The notes below the pieces were generated by a model. The model was given only the letters and a program-made list of their open reading frames with translations, was not told the DNA's origin and did not search any database. Of a stretch of 38,830 nt of DNA, positions 9,240 through 17,700 are shown piece after piece. The translations under genes and the position numbers were made by a program. Every line of letters starts with the position of its first letter. The first letter of the stretch is position 1. Source of the stretch: Acidobacteria subdivision 13 bacterium RH2 MAG17b (GTDB taxonomy: Bacteria; Acidobacteriota; Terriglobia; UBA7540); assembly GCA_002197525.1 (NCBI GenBank), contig NFUN01000116.1, positions 1-38,830 of the forward strand, in the 5' to 3' direction.

Positions 9240-9624
9240 TAGTTCAACAGGATTAAGGGTCATTTCAAGAATCGGCGGGATTATCAGAGCACGGCAAGTC
9301 GGGGAATAAGCGAGAATTTGCTGATCCAGATACATAGAACCCTTATTTGCTTGCACCAGATGCTCGTTTTGCGAACGGCACAAAGAAAGCAGGTGAAACT
9401 AGCCCGCTGTACCTTAAACTTCCAGCGGAGCCAAAGATAACACGTCAGACACCCGCTTACTAGTCCTAAAGAATGCCCCGAGAGTGAAAAAAATTACCTA
9501 ATTAGGGAAATTATTCGGCATATCTTAACACGGCTTTTCTGTGTAAATCACGCCATAGTATTGTATGCTTTTGGAAATGGGTATGTTATCAATACTTCCG
9601 GTCGAACGCGAAACCGGCCAGAGA

Positions 9625-9641
9625 ATGGCAGGCGGCTTGCC
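9625..9641 (+). promoter_or_regulatory. Candidate sigma-54 (-24/-12) promoter for the regulator/EPS arm
   Basis: aTGGCAGGCGGCTTGCc: GG-N10-GC, 10/11 of TGGCACG-N4-TTGC; predicted start near 9652, upstream of ATG 9702 with AGGGAG SD. Confidence 0.68.
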
Positions 9642-9701
9642 TAACTTTGGATGCATTCAGCAATTAGTGAGCCGTGTCAGGGTGGCCAAGGGAGTTTAAG
9701 C

Positions 9702-10667
9702 ATGCTGGTAAAGATTCCTCCACAAACTGCCGATCAACTTGTTGCTGAATCAAGTCAGCGAGGTCTTTTGGCGCCTTGCATCAGTCCTGCAATTCGGGCC
9801 ATCGAATCGATCATTGCCGACCTTGTGGCTACTGAAATCCCAGTTCTTCTAATCGGTGAAACTGGGACAGGCAAAGAAGTTGCTGCTCTAAGGATTCATC
9901 AGCTTTCGAGACGGCGCGTTGGCCCGTTCATCAAACTGCGATGTTCTGGCCTGAAGATTGAGGATTTCAATCAGCTTCCGATGCCGGGCAATGAAGCCAA
10001 TGCTTTCGACCGGAGCACGGTTTTCCTTGATGAGATAGGCGATCTGAATCCGGCCAGCCAAGCGCGCCTTCTCGAAGCGTTTGTTGGGGTGAATGGCGGC
10101 CCGGAAAGGTTTCAGTTAGGCGCCTGCGTCATCTCCTCGACCAGCCAGAACCTGGAAGGAGCCATGCAAACCGGCCGATTCCGGAATGCCTTGTACTATC
10201 GCCTGAGCGGGGTGTCTCTCCGGCTGCCTCCGCTCCGGGAGCGCACGGAGGATATTCTTCCGCTGGCGAATTTTTTCCTGGATAAATATTCCAGAGCTTT
10301 CGGGAGGCCGCGCCCGCAGTTAAGCACTGCGACTAGCCGCTGGATTCAGGCCTATGCTTGGCCGGGCAATGTCCGCGAGCTTGAGAACACGATGAAGAGA
10401 CTAGTCGCATTGGGCGACGAAGGCTTGGCTCTCAACAGCATGAGTGAAGCTCGCACTGTGGTGTTTGAACAGGCTGTTAACGGCGGAGGATGTTCCTTGA
10501 AGCAGGCGGCTCGAGCTGCGTCGCGAGAAGCCGAAAAGGAGTTGATTCTAAAAGCTTTATCTCGAACCCGATGGAATCGAAAACGCGCTGCCGAGGATCT
10601 CCGTATCAGTTACAAAGCCCTGCTTTATAAGTTGAAGCAGATCGGTGTGGAAAATCCGAATTCATGA
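9702..10667 (+). CDS. AAA+ sigma-54-type transcriptional regulator lacking GAFTGA loop, with Fis HTH
   Basis: GETGTGKE Walker A, VFLDEIGDL Walker B, GRFRNALYYRLSGVSLRLPPLRER, WPGNVRELENTMKR, C-terminal RTRWNRKRAAEDLRISYKALLYKLKQ. No receiver domain. SD AGGGAG precedes ATG 9702. Confidence 0.88.
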   Translation: MLVKIPPQTADQLVAESSQRGLLAPCISPAIRAIESIIADLVATEIPVLLIGETGTGKEVAALRIHQLSRRRVGPFIKLRCSGLKIEDFNQLPMPGNEANAFDRSTVFLDEIGDLNPASQARLLEAFVGVNGGPERFQLGACVISSTSQNLEGAMQTGRFRNALYYRLSGVSLRLPPLRERTEDILPLANFFLDKYSRAFGRPRPQLSTATSRWIQAYAWPGNVRELENTMKRLVALGDEGLALNSMSEARTVVFEQAVNGGGCSLKQAARAASREAEKELILKALSRTRWNRKRAAEDLRISYKALLYKLKQIGVENPNS

Positions 10668-10690
10668 TTTGCTTTTCAGGAGTTGGAGAT

Positions 10691-11326
10691 ATGAAGCAAA
10701 AATCTAAGGCGTATATGATGGCGGTATGGTTGGGAGCTTTGATCGTGGCAGCAATGCCCGCCGCGGGCGGGCAGAACCGCCGTGGCGGCCAGCAAAGCGG
10801 TTCCCACTCGTCAACCCAGTCACCCACGATTCCAGCAAGCCCGGACTATGTGATCCATCCCGATGATGTGCTCGATGTCACCGTGTGGAAGCAACCCGAC
10901 CTTTCGTTTCGGGGTCTTCCTGTCCGCCCCGACGGCCGGATTTCCCTGCCCCTGGTTAACGACATTCAGGCGTCAGGTCTGACAGCCATGCAGCTTTCCG
11001 CTGCCATAACCCAAAAGCTCAAAAAGTACCTTGTAGATCCTCAGGTTACGGTGGTGGTCGCGACGGTTAACAGCCAGCGCTACTATATGCTGGGGGAAGT
11101 ACCGCGTCCCGGAGTTTTCCCGCTGCTCCCAGGAATGACCGCCCTCCAAGCCCTTTCTGCTGCCGGGGGGTTCACTGAATTCGCCAATTCGAACAAGATA
11201 TACATCCTGCGCAAGGTCAATGGGAAGCAGGTGAAGCTCCCCTTCAATTACAAAGCCGTGCTTAGCGGCAAAGACCTTCAGGAGAATATTCAACTAAAGC
11301 CGAACGACACTATAGTTGTGCCGTAA
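10691..11326 (+). CDS. Polysaccharide biosynthesis/export protein (Wza/BexD-like, SLBB)
   Basis: Signal peptide; YVIHPDDVLDVTVWKQPDLSFRGLPVRPDGRISLPLVNDIQASGLT; YMLGEVPRPGVFPLLPGMTALQALSAAGGFTEFA. Confidence 0.92.
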   Translation: MKQKSKAYMMAVWLGALIVAAMPAAGGQNRRGGQQSGSHSSTQSPTIPASPDYVIHPDDVLDVTVWKQPDLSFRGLPVRPDGRISLPLVNDIQASGLTAMQLSAAITQKLKKYLVDPQVTVVVATVNSQRYYMLGEVPRPGVFPLLPGMTALQALSAAGGFTEFANSNKIYILRKVNGKQVKLPFNYKAVLSGKDLQENIQLKPNDTIVVP

Positions 11327-11354
11327 CAAGAGCGCTTGAGGTCTGAGAGAATCA

Positions 11355-12818
11355 ATGATGAGCTGCCGACGGTGTTTAATTCCAGTGATTGCCGGGCTAC
11401 TTTGCCTGTCTGTGCTGACCCGTGCGCAGGAAGGGTCTTTGCCGGGAGGTTCATCTTCCCAGGCTGGTGGAGAGTCCGCGCCGTCGCAGGGCGTGGGGAC
11501 ACCCGGATCTTCAGGCTCGTCGAATCCGCAGCTTCAACCAGATACTCATCCCCTGGCTGGCGCCTACCTTTACACGCTAGGTTCGGCGTTTGAGGGGCGC
11601 AGCTACTTCGAACCGGTGTTTTCCCTCAGTGAGGTTGGAGAGACTAATCCTCAATACATCTCGAACGCCAAACAGACATTTTCGGCTTCGACTATTCCCA
11701 TGGCTCAGCTTTTGCTGGTTCATCAGAGCAAGACCAACGAGATCGAGGCCGGTTACGTGGGCGGGGCGTTCATCTATGATAACGGCATTGCGCCAGTTGC
11801 TACCTTCCACGAGTTTAATGTGACGGATGTGAAGCAATTCCGCCGCTTTCAAGTAAGCCTATCCGACATCTTCAGCTATCTTCCCGAGGCGGCGTTTGGG
11901 TTCGGCGGGTTCGGCGGGATCGGCGCCGGGATGGGCGGGATGGGTGCCGGGATTTCCGGCGGCTTAGGAGTTGGCATGGGGGCTGGTCTGGTTAATCCGA
12001 TGTACAGCCCGAATCAGTCAATCCTGACCAGCCAGTTCGGTTCTTACAACAACACTGCTATAGCTCAGGCTGTTTACAGCGCCACGGCCAGGACAAAGAT
12101 TTCCGTGGGCGGTTCGTTTGGCACGTTACAGTCAGGGAGCAACCAAGCCGGTTTCATCAGCGGCAACAATGCGATGGGTTTCTTGGGAGTGCAACATAGT
12201 TTAACTGCACGAGATACCCTCGGATTGATGTACGACTATGGAGCGTTCAACTATGTTGGCTTGGCCGAGTCGTTCCGGACACAGATGTTGAATTTGGCGT
12301 ATGGGCGAAAGATTACGGGAAGACTGGCATTGCAGCTTTACGGCGGTCCGGAACTGCTAACTTACCGGACGAGCCCGTTGGCATCATTTACCAGCGTGTC
12401 CGCTTCCGGTACTGGCGCTCTAACTTATGCGCTCCGCCGGAATACGCTGGGGGTGTTTGTCAGCCGCTATGCCACAGGGGGTTCAGGAGTTGTCGCGGGA
12501 ACCAATACCACGATCGTTTCAGGAAATTGGACGCGGCAATTGACGCAGCGATGGTCAGGAACGGTTTACGGCGGATATGCTCGAAACACGCCGCTCGCCA
12601 CTAGCAGCGTCCCGTCTGCCGGACAGTATACGTCATGGTTCGGCAACGCGGTTTTAACCCGGGACATCGGACGTTACATCAGTTTCTATGTTGGATACGA
12701 ATACGAGCGGCAGGCTACAAATTCCGGGCCTTGCACGTCCGCTTTCTGCGCGGGCAATCTGGCCTCGCAGATCCTCGGAGTGGGGATAACTTTCAAGCCT
12801 CACCCCATCGGACTCTGA
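11355..12818 (+). CDS. Putative outer-membrane beta-barrel protein of the EPS locus
   Basis: Signal peptide, alternating beta-strand-like sequence, Gly-rich stretch; position between export protein and chain-length determinant. Confidence 0.65.
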   Translation: MMSCRRCLIPVIAGLLCLSVLTRAQEGSLPGGSSSQAGGESAPSQGVGTPGSSGSSNPQLQPDTHPLAGAYLYTLGSAFEGRSYFEPVFSLSEVGETNPQYISNAKQTFSASTIPMAQLLLVHQSKTNEIEAGYVGGAFIYDNGIAPVATFHEFNVTDVKQFRRFQVSLSDIFSYLPEAAFGFGGFGGIGAGMGGMGAGISGGLGVGMGAGLVNPMYSPNQSILTSQFGSYNNTAIAQAVYSATARTKISVGGSFGTLQSGSNQAGFISGNNAMGFLGVQHSLTARDTLGLMYDYGAFNYVGLAESFRTQMLNLAYGRKITGRLALQLYGGPELLTYRTSPLASFTSVSASGTGALTYALRRNTLGVFVSRYATGGSGVVAGTNTTIVSGNWTRQLTQRWSGTVYGGYARNTPLATSSVPSAGQYTSWFGNAVLTRDIGRYISFYVGYEYERQATNSGPCTSAFCAGNLASQILGVGITFKPHPIGL

Positions 12819-12867
12819 TCTTAAGATCTTTTGCAGCTCGCAGGGCAAAGGTAGGGGGTTAACAAGT

Positions 12868-14418
12868 ATGCTTTTGGGTCGACAACTCAATTTTGATGAT
12901 TATGCCGCCATTCTGCGCCGCCGTCTTTGGGTGATCCTCATTCCGGCGCTGTTAGGACCGTTCGTCGCTTACCTGATTGCCAGGCACCTGCGGCCTCGCT
13001 ACACCTCAAACAGTCTGATTTTGATCGAGCAGCCAAAGGTGCCCGCTAGCTTTGTTCCGTCGGTTGTGGGGAATGACTTGACCTCCAGACTCGCTAATAT
13101 GGAAGAACAGATTTTGAGCCGCACGCGCCTTGAGCCTCTGATCGACCGCTACGGGCTCTACCGGTCTGATATTCATCGGGTTTCCATAGAGGAATTGGTG
13201 GCGCGGATGCGGCAGGATATCTCGGTGACGCCTGTGAGCTTCGCGAATGGAGGAACAGATCAGAACAAGAGCGTACCAGGATTTCGGATAAGCTTCACGG
13301 CGAGCAATCCCCAAAGCGCCCAGGCCGTTTGCTCCGAGATTACTTCGATGTTCGTGGACGAAAACTTGCGGCTTCGAGAGTCGCGGGCCGAAGGCACGGC
13401 GACTTTCATTGCGATGGAACTGCAGTTGGCGAAGCAAAAGCTGGATGCGGAAGACGCCAGACTTGCGGGATTCAAGCAGCGGTACTTTGGCTCTCTTCCG
13501 GATCAAGAGCAGTCAACGGTCCGGATGCTCGGAACACTTTCGGCGCAATTGAACAGCCTAACCGACGCCCTCGGACGTTATCAGGACGACAGAACTTATA
13601 CAGAATCTCTTTTGACTCAACAGGTCGCTGCGTGGAAAGCTTCGCAAACAGGTTCTAGCCCGCAGACTTTACAACAAGAACTTGCTACCCTCGAAAACCG
13701 TCTGGCAACCCTTCGCACTCAGTACACGGAGGATTATCCGGATGTCGTCAGCGCTAAGCGGGACATTGCCAACATGAAAAATAAGATAGCCCAGCAACAG
13801 GCTGTGGACGCAGCTAATAAGACGAAGGCTCCGGTCCAGTCAGCGAACATCCTCAGCGAGCCGCCCGAGATCGGGCGGCTTCACGCTCAGTTGGGTTCTA
13901 TCGATGCAGCGATGAAGGAGAGCAAGCGCGAGCAAGCGCGGGTTCGAAGCCAGATCAACTATTATGAGGCAAAGTTGAAGCTGACGCCCACCGTTGAGCA
14001 GCAGTACAAGGACATTACTCGCAATTATCAAACGGCGCTGGCATTCTATAATAGCCTTCTCGCTAAAGAAAATGAGTCTGAGATGTCGACCAACCTTGAG
14101 AAGCGCCAAGAGGGTGAGCAATTTCAGGTTCTTGATCCTGCGGATTTGCCCCAGAAGCCTTCATTTCCCGATAAGTTACGGTTTGCGGCAGGAGGCCTTG
14201 CCGTTGGGCTTCTGCTGGGAGCTGGCATGGCGTTGCTGTTTGAGATGAAGGATAAGGCGCTCAGAGACGACCGCGACGTCGAGTTTTTTCTGGGAGTGCC
14301 TACGCTCGCTCTCGTGCCTTCAATGGATGATGGGCGCGGGGGGCAGTCAGATTTACTGGCGAAGCGGCACAAACTGGAGGCAGCCGTCAGTAAGCTACTC
14401 CCGTCGGGGCGAAAGTAG
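12868..14418 (+). CDS. Polysaccharide chain-length determinant (Wzz/GNVR-like)
   Basis: N-terminal DDYAAILRRRLWVILIPALLGPFVAYLIA TM, central coiled coil, C-terminal PxxP-TM (DLPQKPSFPDKLRFAAGGLAVGLLLGAGMALLFE). Confidence 0.9.
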   Translation: MLLGRQLNFDDYAAILRRRLWVILIPALLGPFVAYLIARHLRPRYTSNSLILIEQPKVPASFVPSVVGNDLTSRLANMEEQILSRTRLEPLIDRYGLYRSDIHRVSIEELVARMRQDISVTPVSFANGGTDQNKSVPGFRISFTASNPQSAQAVCSEITSMFVDENLRLRESRAEGTATFIAMELQLAKQKLDAEDARLAGFKQRYFGSLPDQEQSTVRMLGTLSAQLNSLTDALGRYQDDRTYTESLLTQQVAAWKASQTGSSPQTLQQELATLENRLATLRTQYTEDYPDVVSAKRDIANMKNKIAQQQAVDAANKTKAPVQSANILSEPPEIGRLHAQLGSIDAAMKESKREQARVRSQINYYEAKLKLTPTVEQQYKDITRNYQTALAFYNSLLAKENESEMSTNLEKRQEGEQFQVLDPADLPQKPSFPDKLRFAAGGLAVGLLLGAGMALLFEMKDKALRDDRDVEFFLGVPTLALVPSMDDGRGGQSDLLAKRHKLEAAVSKLLPSGRK

Positions 14419-14423
14419 GCTGC

Positions 14424-15344
14424 ATGTACAAGAAGTTCTTCGGGTTGCGCGAAAACCCGTTTAATGTCAGTCCGGATCCGCGTTACCTTTTCGTTACGCC
14501 TCACACCGAGGAGGCCCTGTCGTGCTTGACGCACGGTATTCAAAGGCGCAAGGGTTTTGTGTTGCTGACCGGAGAGGTGGGTACTGGCAAAACAACTCTC
14601 ATTAACAAGCTTCTCGAGTGGTTGCACCGGGAGGGACATGCGACGGCGTTCATTTTCAACCCGCGCCTCAGTGAAGACCAGTTCTTTGATTTCATGATGG
14701 CTGATTTTGGAATAGCTTGCGATACCCGGTCGAAGAGCCAAGTGTTGTTGCGGCTAAACCAATGGCTTTTAGAACGCTATCGGGCTGGTGAGGCAGCGGT
14801 TCTTATTGTAGACGAAGCGCAGGATCTGTCCCTTAGCCTCCTCGAAGAAATTCGCTTGCTTACGAACTTCGAAACTTACAGCGAAAAACTTCTGCAAATC
14901 GTCCTGTCTGGCCAGCCCGAGTTGGATGTGAAGCTGAGGCAGCCTGAGCTTCGCCAGCTTCGCCAACGCATCACGCTGCGGTCGAAGACGTATCCGCTGA
15001 CATCAGCGGAAACTGCGGGATACATCAACAGCCGCTTGCGCATTGCCGGAAGCGACGGCCAGTTGATCTTTACACCGGAAGCCATCGTGGCGATTTATCA
15101 ATACTCCCGGGGTATTCCGCGCATCGTTAATGTACTGTGCGAACACGCTCTTATTGGCGCCTTTGCCGATCAACGCAGGCCGGTCACCGCCGAGATCGTT
15201 CAGGGGGTGGCCGAAGAGTTCGAGTTGACTCCGGCCGACGCAGGTTCGGCAGAAAACCTCCAACCTGCAGGACAAGGATCCGCAAGCATGGAGGCATCCC
15301 GGAACTGGGCCACGCTTATGGACCGGTTGCGCAGGCCTGAATAG
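14424..15344 (+). CDS. ExeA/GspA-like AAA ATPase (exosortase-locus-associated type)
   Basis: MYKKFFGLRENPFNVSPDPRYLF; Walker A LTGEVGTGKTTL; Walker B VLIVDEAQDLS. Confidence 0.92.
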   Translation: MYKKFFGLRENPFNVSPDPRYLFVTPHTEEALSCLTHGIQRRKGFVLLTGEVGTGKTTLINKLLEWLHREGHATAFIFNPRLSEDQFFDFMMADFGIACDTRSKSQVLLRLNQWLLERYRAGEAAVLIVDEAQDLSLSLLEEIRLLTNFETYSEKLLQIVLSGQPELDVKLRQPELRQLRQRITLRSKTYPLTSAETAGYINSRLRIAGSDGQLIFTPEAIVAIYQYSRGIPRIVNVLCEHALIGAFADQRRPVTAEIVQGVAEEFELTPADAGSAENLQPAGQGSASMEASRNWATLMDRLRRPE

Positions 15345-15372
15345 CATGGGGCCGGATTAGGAAGGGAAGTTT

Positions 15373-16317
15373 ATGAGTCGAATTCACGACGCCTTAAGAA
15401 AGGCGGAGCAGGACCGCGCAGCAGATCTTCCCCCAGGGACGGGAGGGGATGACGCTCAACCTGTAGATTCTCTGTTCCAGAAAACCTTGCCGACCGCCCC
15501 GGAGCCAGACCTCGATAGTAGGAGTTCAGCGGCAGAGCCCGTTCGTGGGCTGGAGCGCATGGACGGGGTGACTCTTGAGGGATGGATGGCAGAGTGTCCG
15601 CAGTCGCCGTGGAAACCAGACCCTCATATGGTTCTGTTCGTGAACCCTGGAGATGCACAAACCGGCGTGGAAGAATTCAGGACGCTCCGGACACAGCTCA
15701 CCCAGATGCGCGAGAAGCTGCCTCTACAAACGTTGCTGGTTACGAGCGCCCTCGCAGGTGAAGGTAAAACCTTTGTCTCCGCTAACCTGGCACAAGCGTT
15801 TGTGCAACAGCACGGCCGCCGCGTACTGCTGATTGACGCCGACCTGAGGATTTCGAACCTTCACGCGTTATTGGGTGCTGCGCGGAGCCCAGGCCTGGCT
15901 GATTTTCTGTGCGGTGAGACCGATGCGCCCCGTATTTTTCAACGCGGGGTCCCGGGGAACCTCTTCTTTATTCCTGGGGGAAAATCGGTTTCCAACCCCG
16001 TGGAGCTGATTGGGAACGGCCGGCTGAAAGGCCTTCTGCACCGCGTCGCGCCACTGTTTGATTGGATAGTAATCGATTCACCCCCATGCGTTCCTCTCTC
16101 CGATGCCAGTCTGCTTGCGGACCTTACTGATGGGGTACTGATGGTAGTGCACTCCGGAAAGACTCCGTTTGATATCGCACAAAAAGCGAGCCAAATGTTT
16201 CGTGACCGGCATCTGCTAGGTGTCGTGTTGAATCAGGTAAGGCCTCAAGCCCCTTACAGCGCCTACTATTACAGGCCGGCGGAAGAGCATATTGCTAAAA
16301 ACGGTTCCAGGGGATAA
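15373..16317 (+). CDS. CpsD/CapB-like tyrosine-kinase family protein
   Basis: TSALAGEGKTFVSANLAQAF, VLLIDADLR, DWIVIDSPP; C-terminal Tyr cluster APYSAYYYRP. Confidence 0.9.
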   Translation: MSRIHDALRKAEQDRAADLPPGTGGDDAQPVDSLFQKTLPTAPEPDLDSRSSAAEPVRGLERMDGVTLEGWMAECPQSPWKPDPHMVLFVNPGDAQTGVEEFRTLRTQLTQMREKLPLQTLLVTSALAGEGKTFVSANLAQAFVQQHGRRVLLIDADLRISNLHALLGAARSPGLADFLCGETDAPRIFQRGVPGNLFFIPGGKSVSNPVELIGNGRLKGLLHRVAPLFDWIVIDSPPCVPLSDASLLADLTDGVLMVVHSGKTPFDIAQKASQMFRDRHLLGVVLNQVRPQAPYSAYYYRPAEEHIAKNGSRG

Positions 16318-16323
16318 CCATCT

Positions 16324-17700
16324 GTGGTTCGCCTGTTTAACGTTTATTACCCCATCCGGACTCTCGTCTTGGTTCTTGGCGAGACAGTCATTGTCTGCTC
16401 GTCTTTCATCGTGGCGGCTTTCATACGGCTGGGCCAAGATTCAGCGCTCGTTCTGGAATATGAAAACGGCCTGTATAAGGTCTTGGCGATCACAGGAATC
16501 GCATTACTCTGCTTCTACTATTTTGACCTTTACGACACGCAGCGTGTTCCCTCAGGCGGCGAGACTTTTTTCCGCATTTTTATCGCCTTGGGCATCCTGT
16601 CGCTGGTGTTGGCGGCGATAGAAGCTTTCATACCCGGCTTTCTGCTTGGCAATGACGTCTTCCTCTTAGGCCTTTTGATTTTGACGCTTTCCCTAATCGG
16701 CTGGCGGTGGCTTTATGGATGGCTTCTTTCGCAGCCGTTCCTACGCGAAAGAGTTTATGTGCTCGGCTCGGGCGACCGGGCCCAAAGGCTCGTGGAGGCG
16801 CTGCAAAAACGGCCAGAGCTTGGTCTCGAAGTTGTAGGATGGGGAGGAGCAGCCAGTGATGGATCGCTGACGCGTGAGCAGCTAGCCTCACAGTTGATGT
16901 CTCTTCGGGAGAAAAACGCGGTGGACCACGTCATCGTGGCTATGAGCGATGGCCGGGGTAAAATGCCAGTCAGAGAACTGCTCGATCTGCGGCTTTCCGG
17001 CGTGAAGATTGATGACGCCACCGGTCTGCTTGAAAAGATCTCGGGCAAAATCGAAGTTCATGAACTCCATCCGAGCCGGCTGATTTTCTCGGAAGGATTT
17101 CGACTGAATTACTTATTCCTTGCGCTGCGCCGGCTGATTTCTTTCGCGGTTGCACTCATTGGCTTGGCGCTGTGTCTGCCGCTGATTCCCTTCATCGCAG
17201 TGGCGGTTAAAATGAATTCGCCCGGACCGGTGCTCTATCGCCAAAAGCGGGTAGGACAGCGAGGGCGCGTTTTTACTTGTTATAAGTTTCGAACTATGCG
17301 AGCCGATGCTGAAGCGGGCAGTGGGGCGACGTGGGCTACCGATGGCGATCCTCGAATTACGGCGGTGGGCCGCATTCTGCGCTACCTTCGTCTCGATGAG
17401 ATTCCTCAGATGTGGAACGTGCTCAAGGGTGACATGGGGTTTATTGGCCCACGGCCCGAACGACCCGAGTTCGTAGAGCAACTCAGCCAACAGATTCCTT
17501 ACTACAATCTTCGCCACATCATCCGTCCGGGCATTACAGGTTGGGCTCAAATCCGTTACAAGTATGGGAATACGGTCGAAGACGCCCGCCAAAAGTTGCA
17601 ATACGACCTTTTTTATATCAAGAACATGTCGATCGGTTTGGACTTCTGGATATTCGTGCAAACGATTAAGGTGATACTCCTCGGACGGGGAGCGCAATGA
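16324..17700 (+). CDS. Undecaprenyl-phosphate sugar phosphotransferase (polyprenyl glycosylphosphotransferase)
   Basis: GTG start; N-terminal TMs, C-terminal bacterial sugar transferase: NSPGPVLYRQKRVGQRGRVFTCYKFRTMRADAE ... DEIPQMWNVLKGDMGFIGPRPERPEFV. Confidence 0.95.
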   Translation: MVRLFNVYYPIRTLVLVLGETVIVCSSFIVAAFIRLGQDSALVLEYENGLYKVLAITGIALLCFYYFDLYDTQRVPSGGETFFRIFIALGILSLVLAAIEAFIPGFLLGNDVFLLGLLILTLSLIGWRWLYGWLLSQPFLRERVYVLGSGDRAQRLVEALQKRPELGLEVVGWGGAASDGSLTREQLASQLMSLREKNAVDHVIVAMSDGRGKMPVRELLDLRLSGVKIDDATGLLEKISGKIEVHELHPSRLIFSEGFRLNYLFLALRRLISFAVALIGLALCLPLIPFIAVAVKMNSPGPVLYRQKRVGQRGRVFTCYKFRTMRADAEAGSGATWATDGDPRITAVGRILRYLRLDEIPQMWNVLKGDMGFIGPRPERPEFVEQLSQQIPYYNLRHIIRPGITGWAQIRYKYGNTVEDARQKLQYDLFYIKNMSIGLDFWIFVQTIKVILLGRGAQ

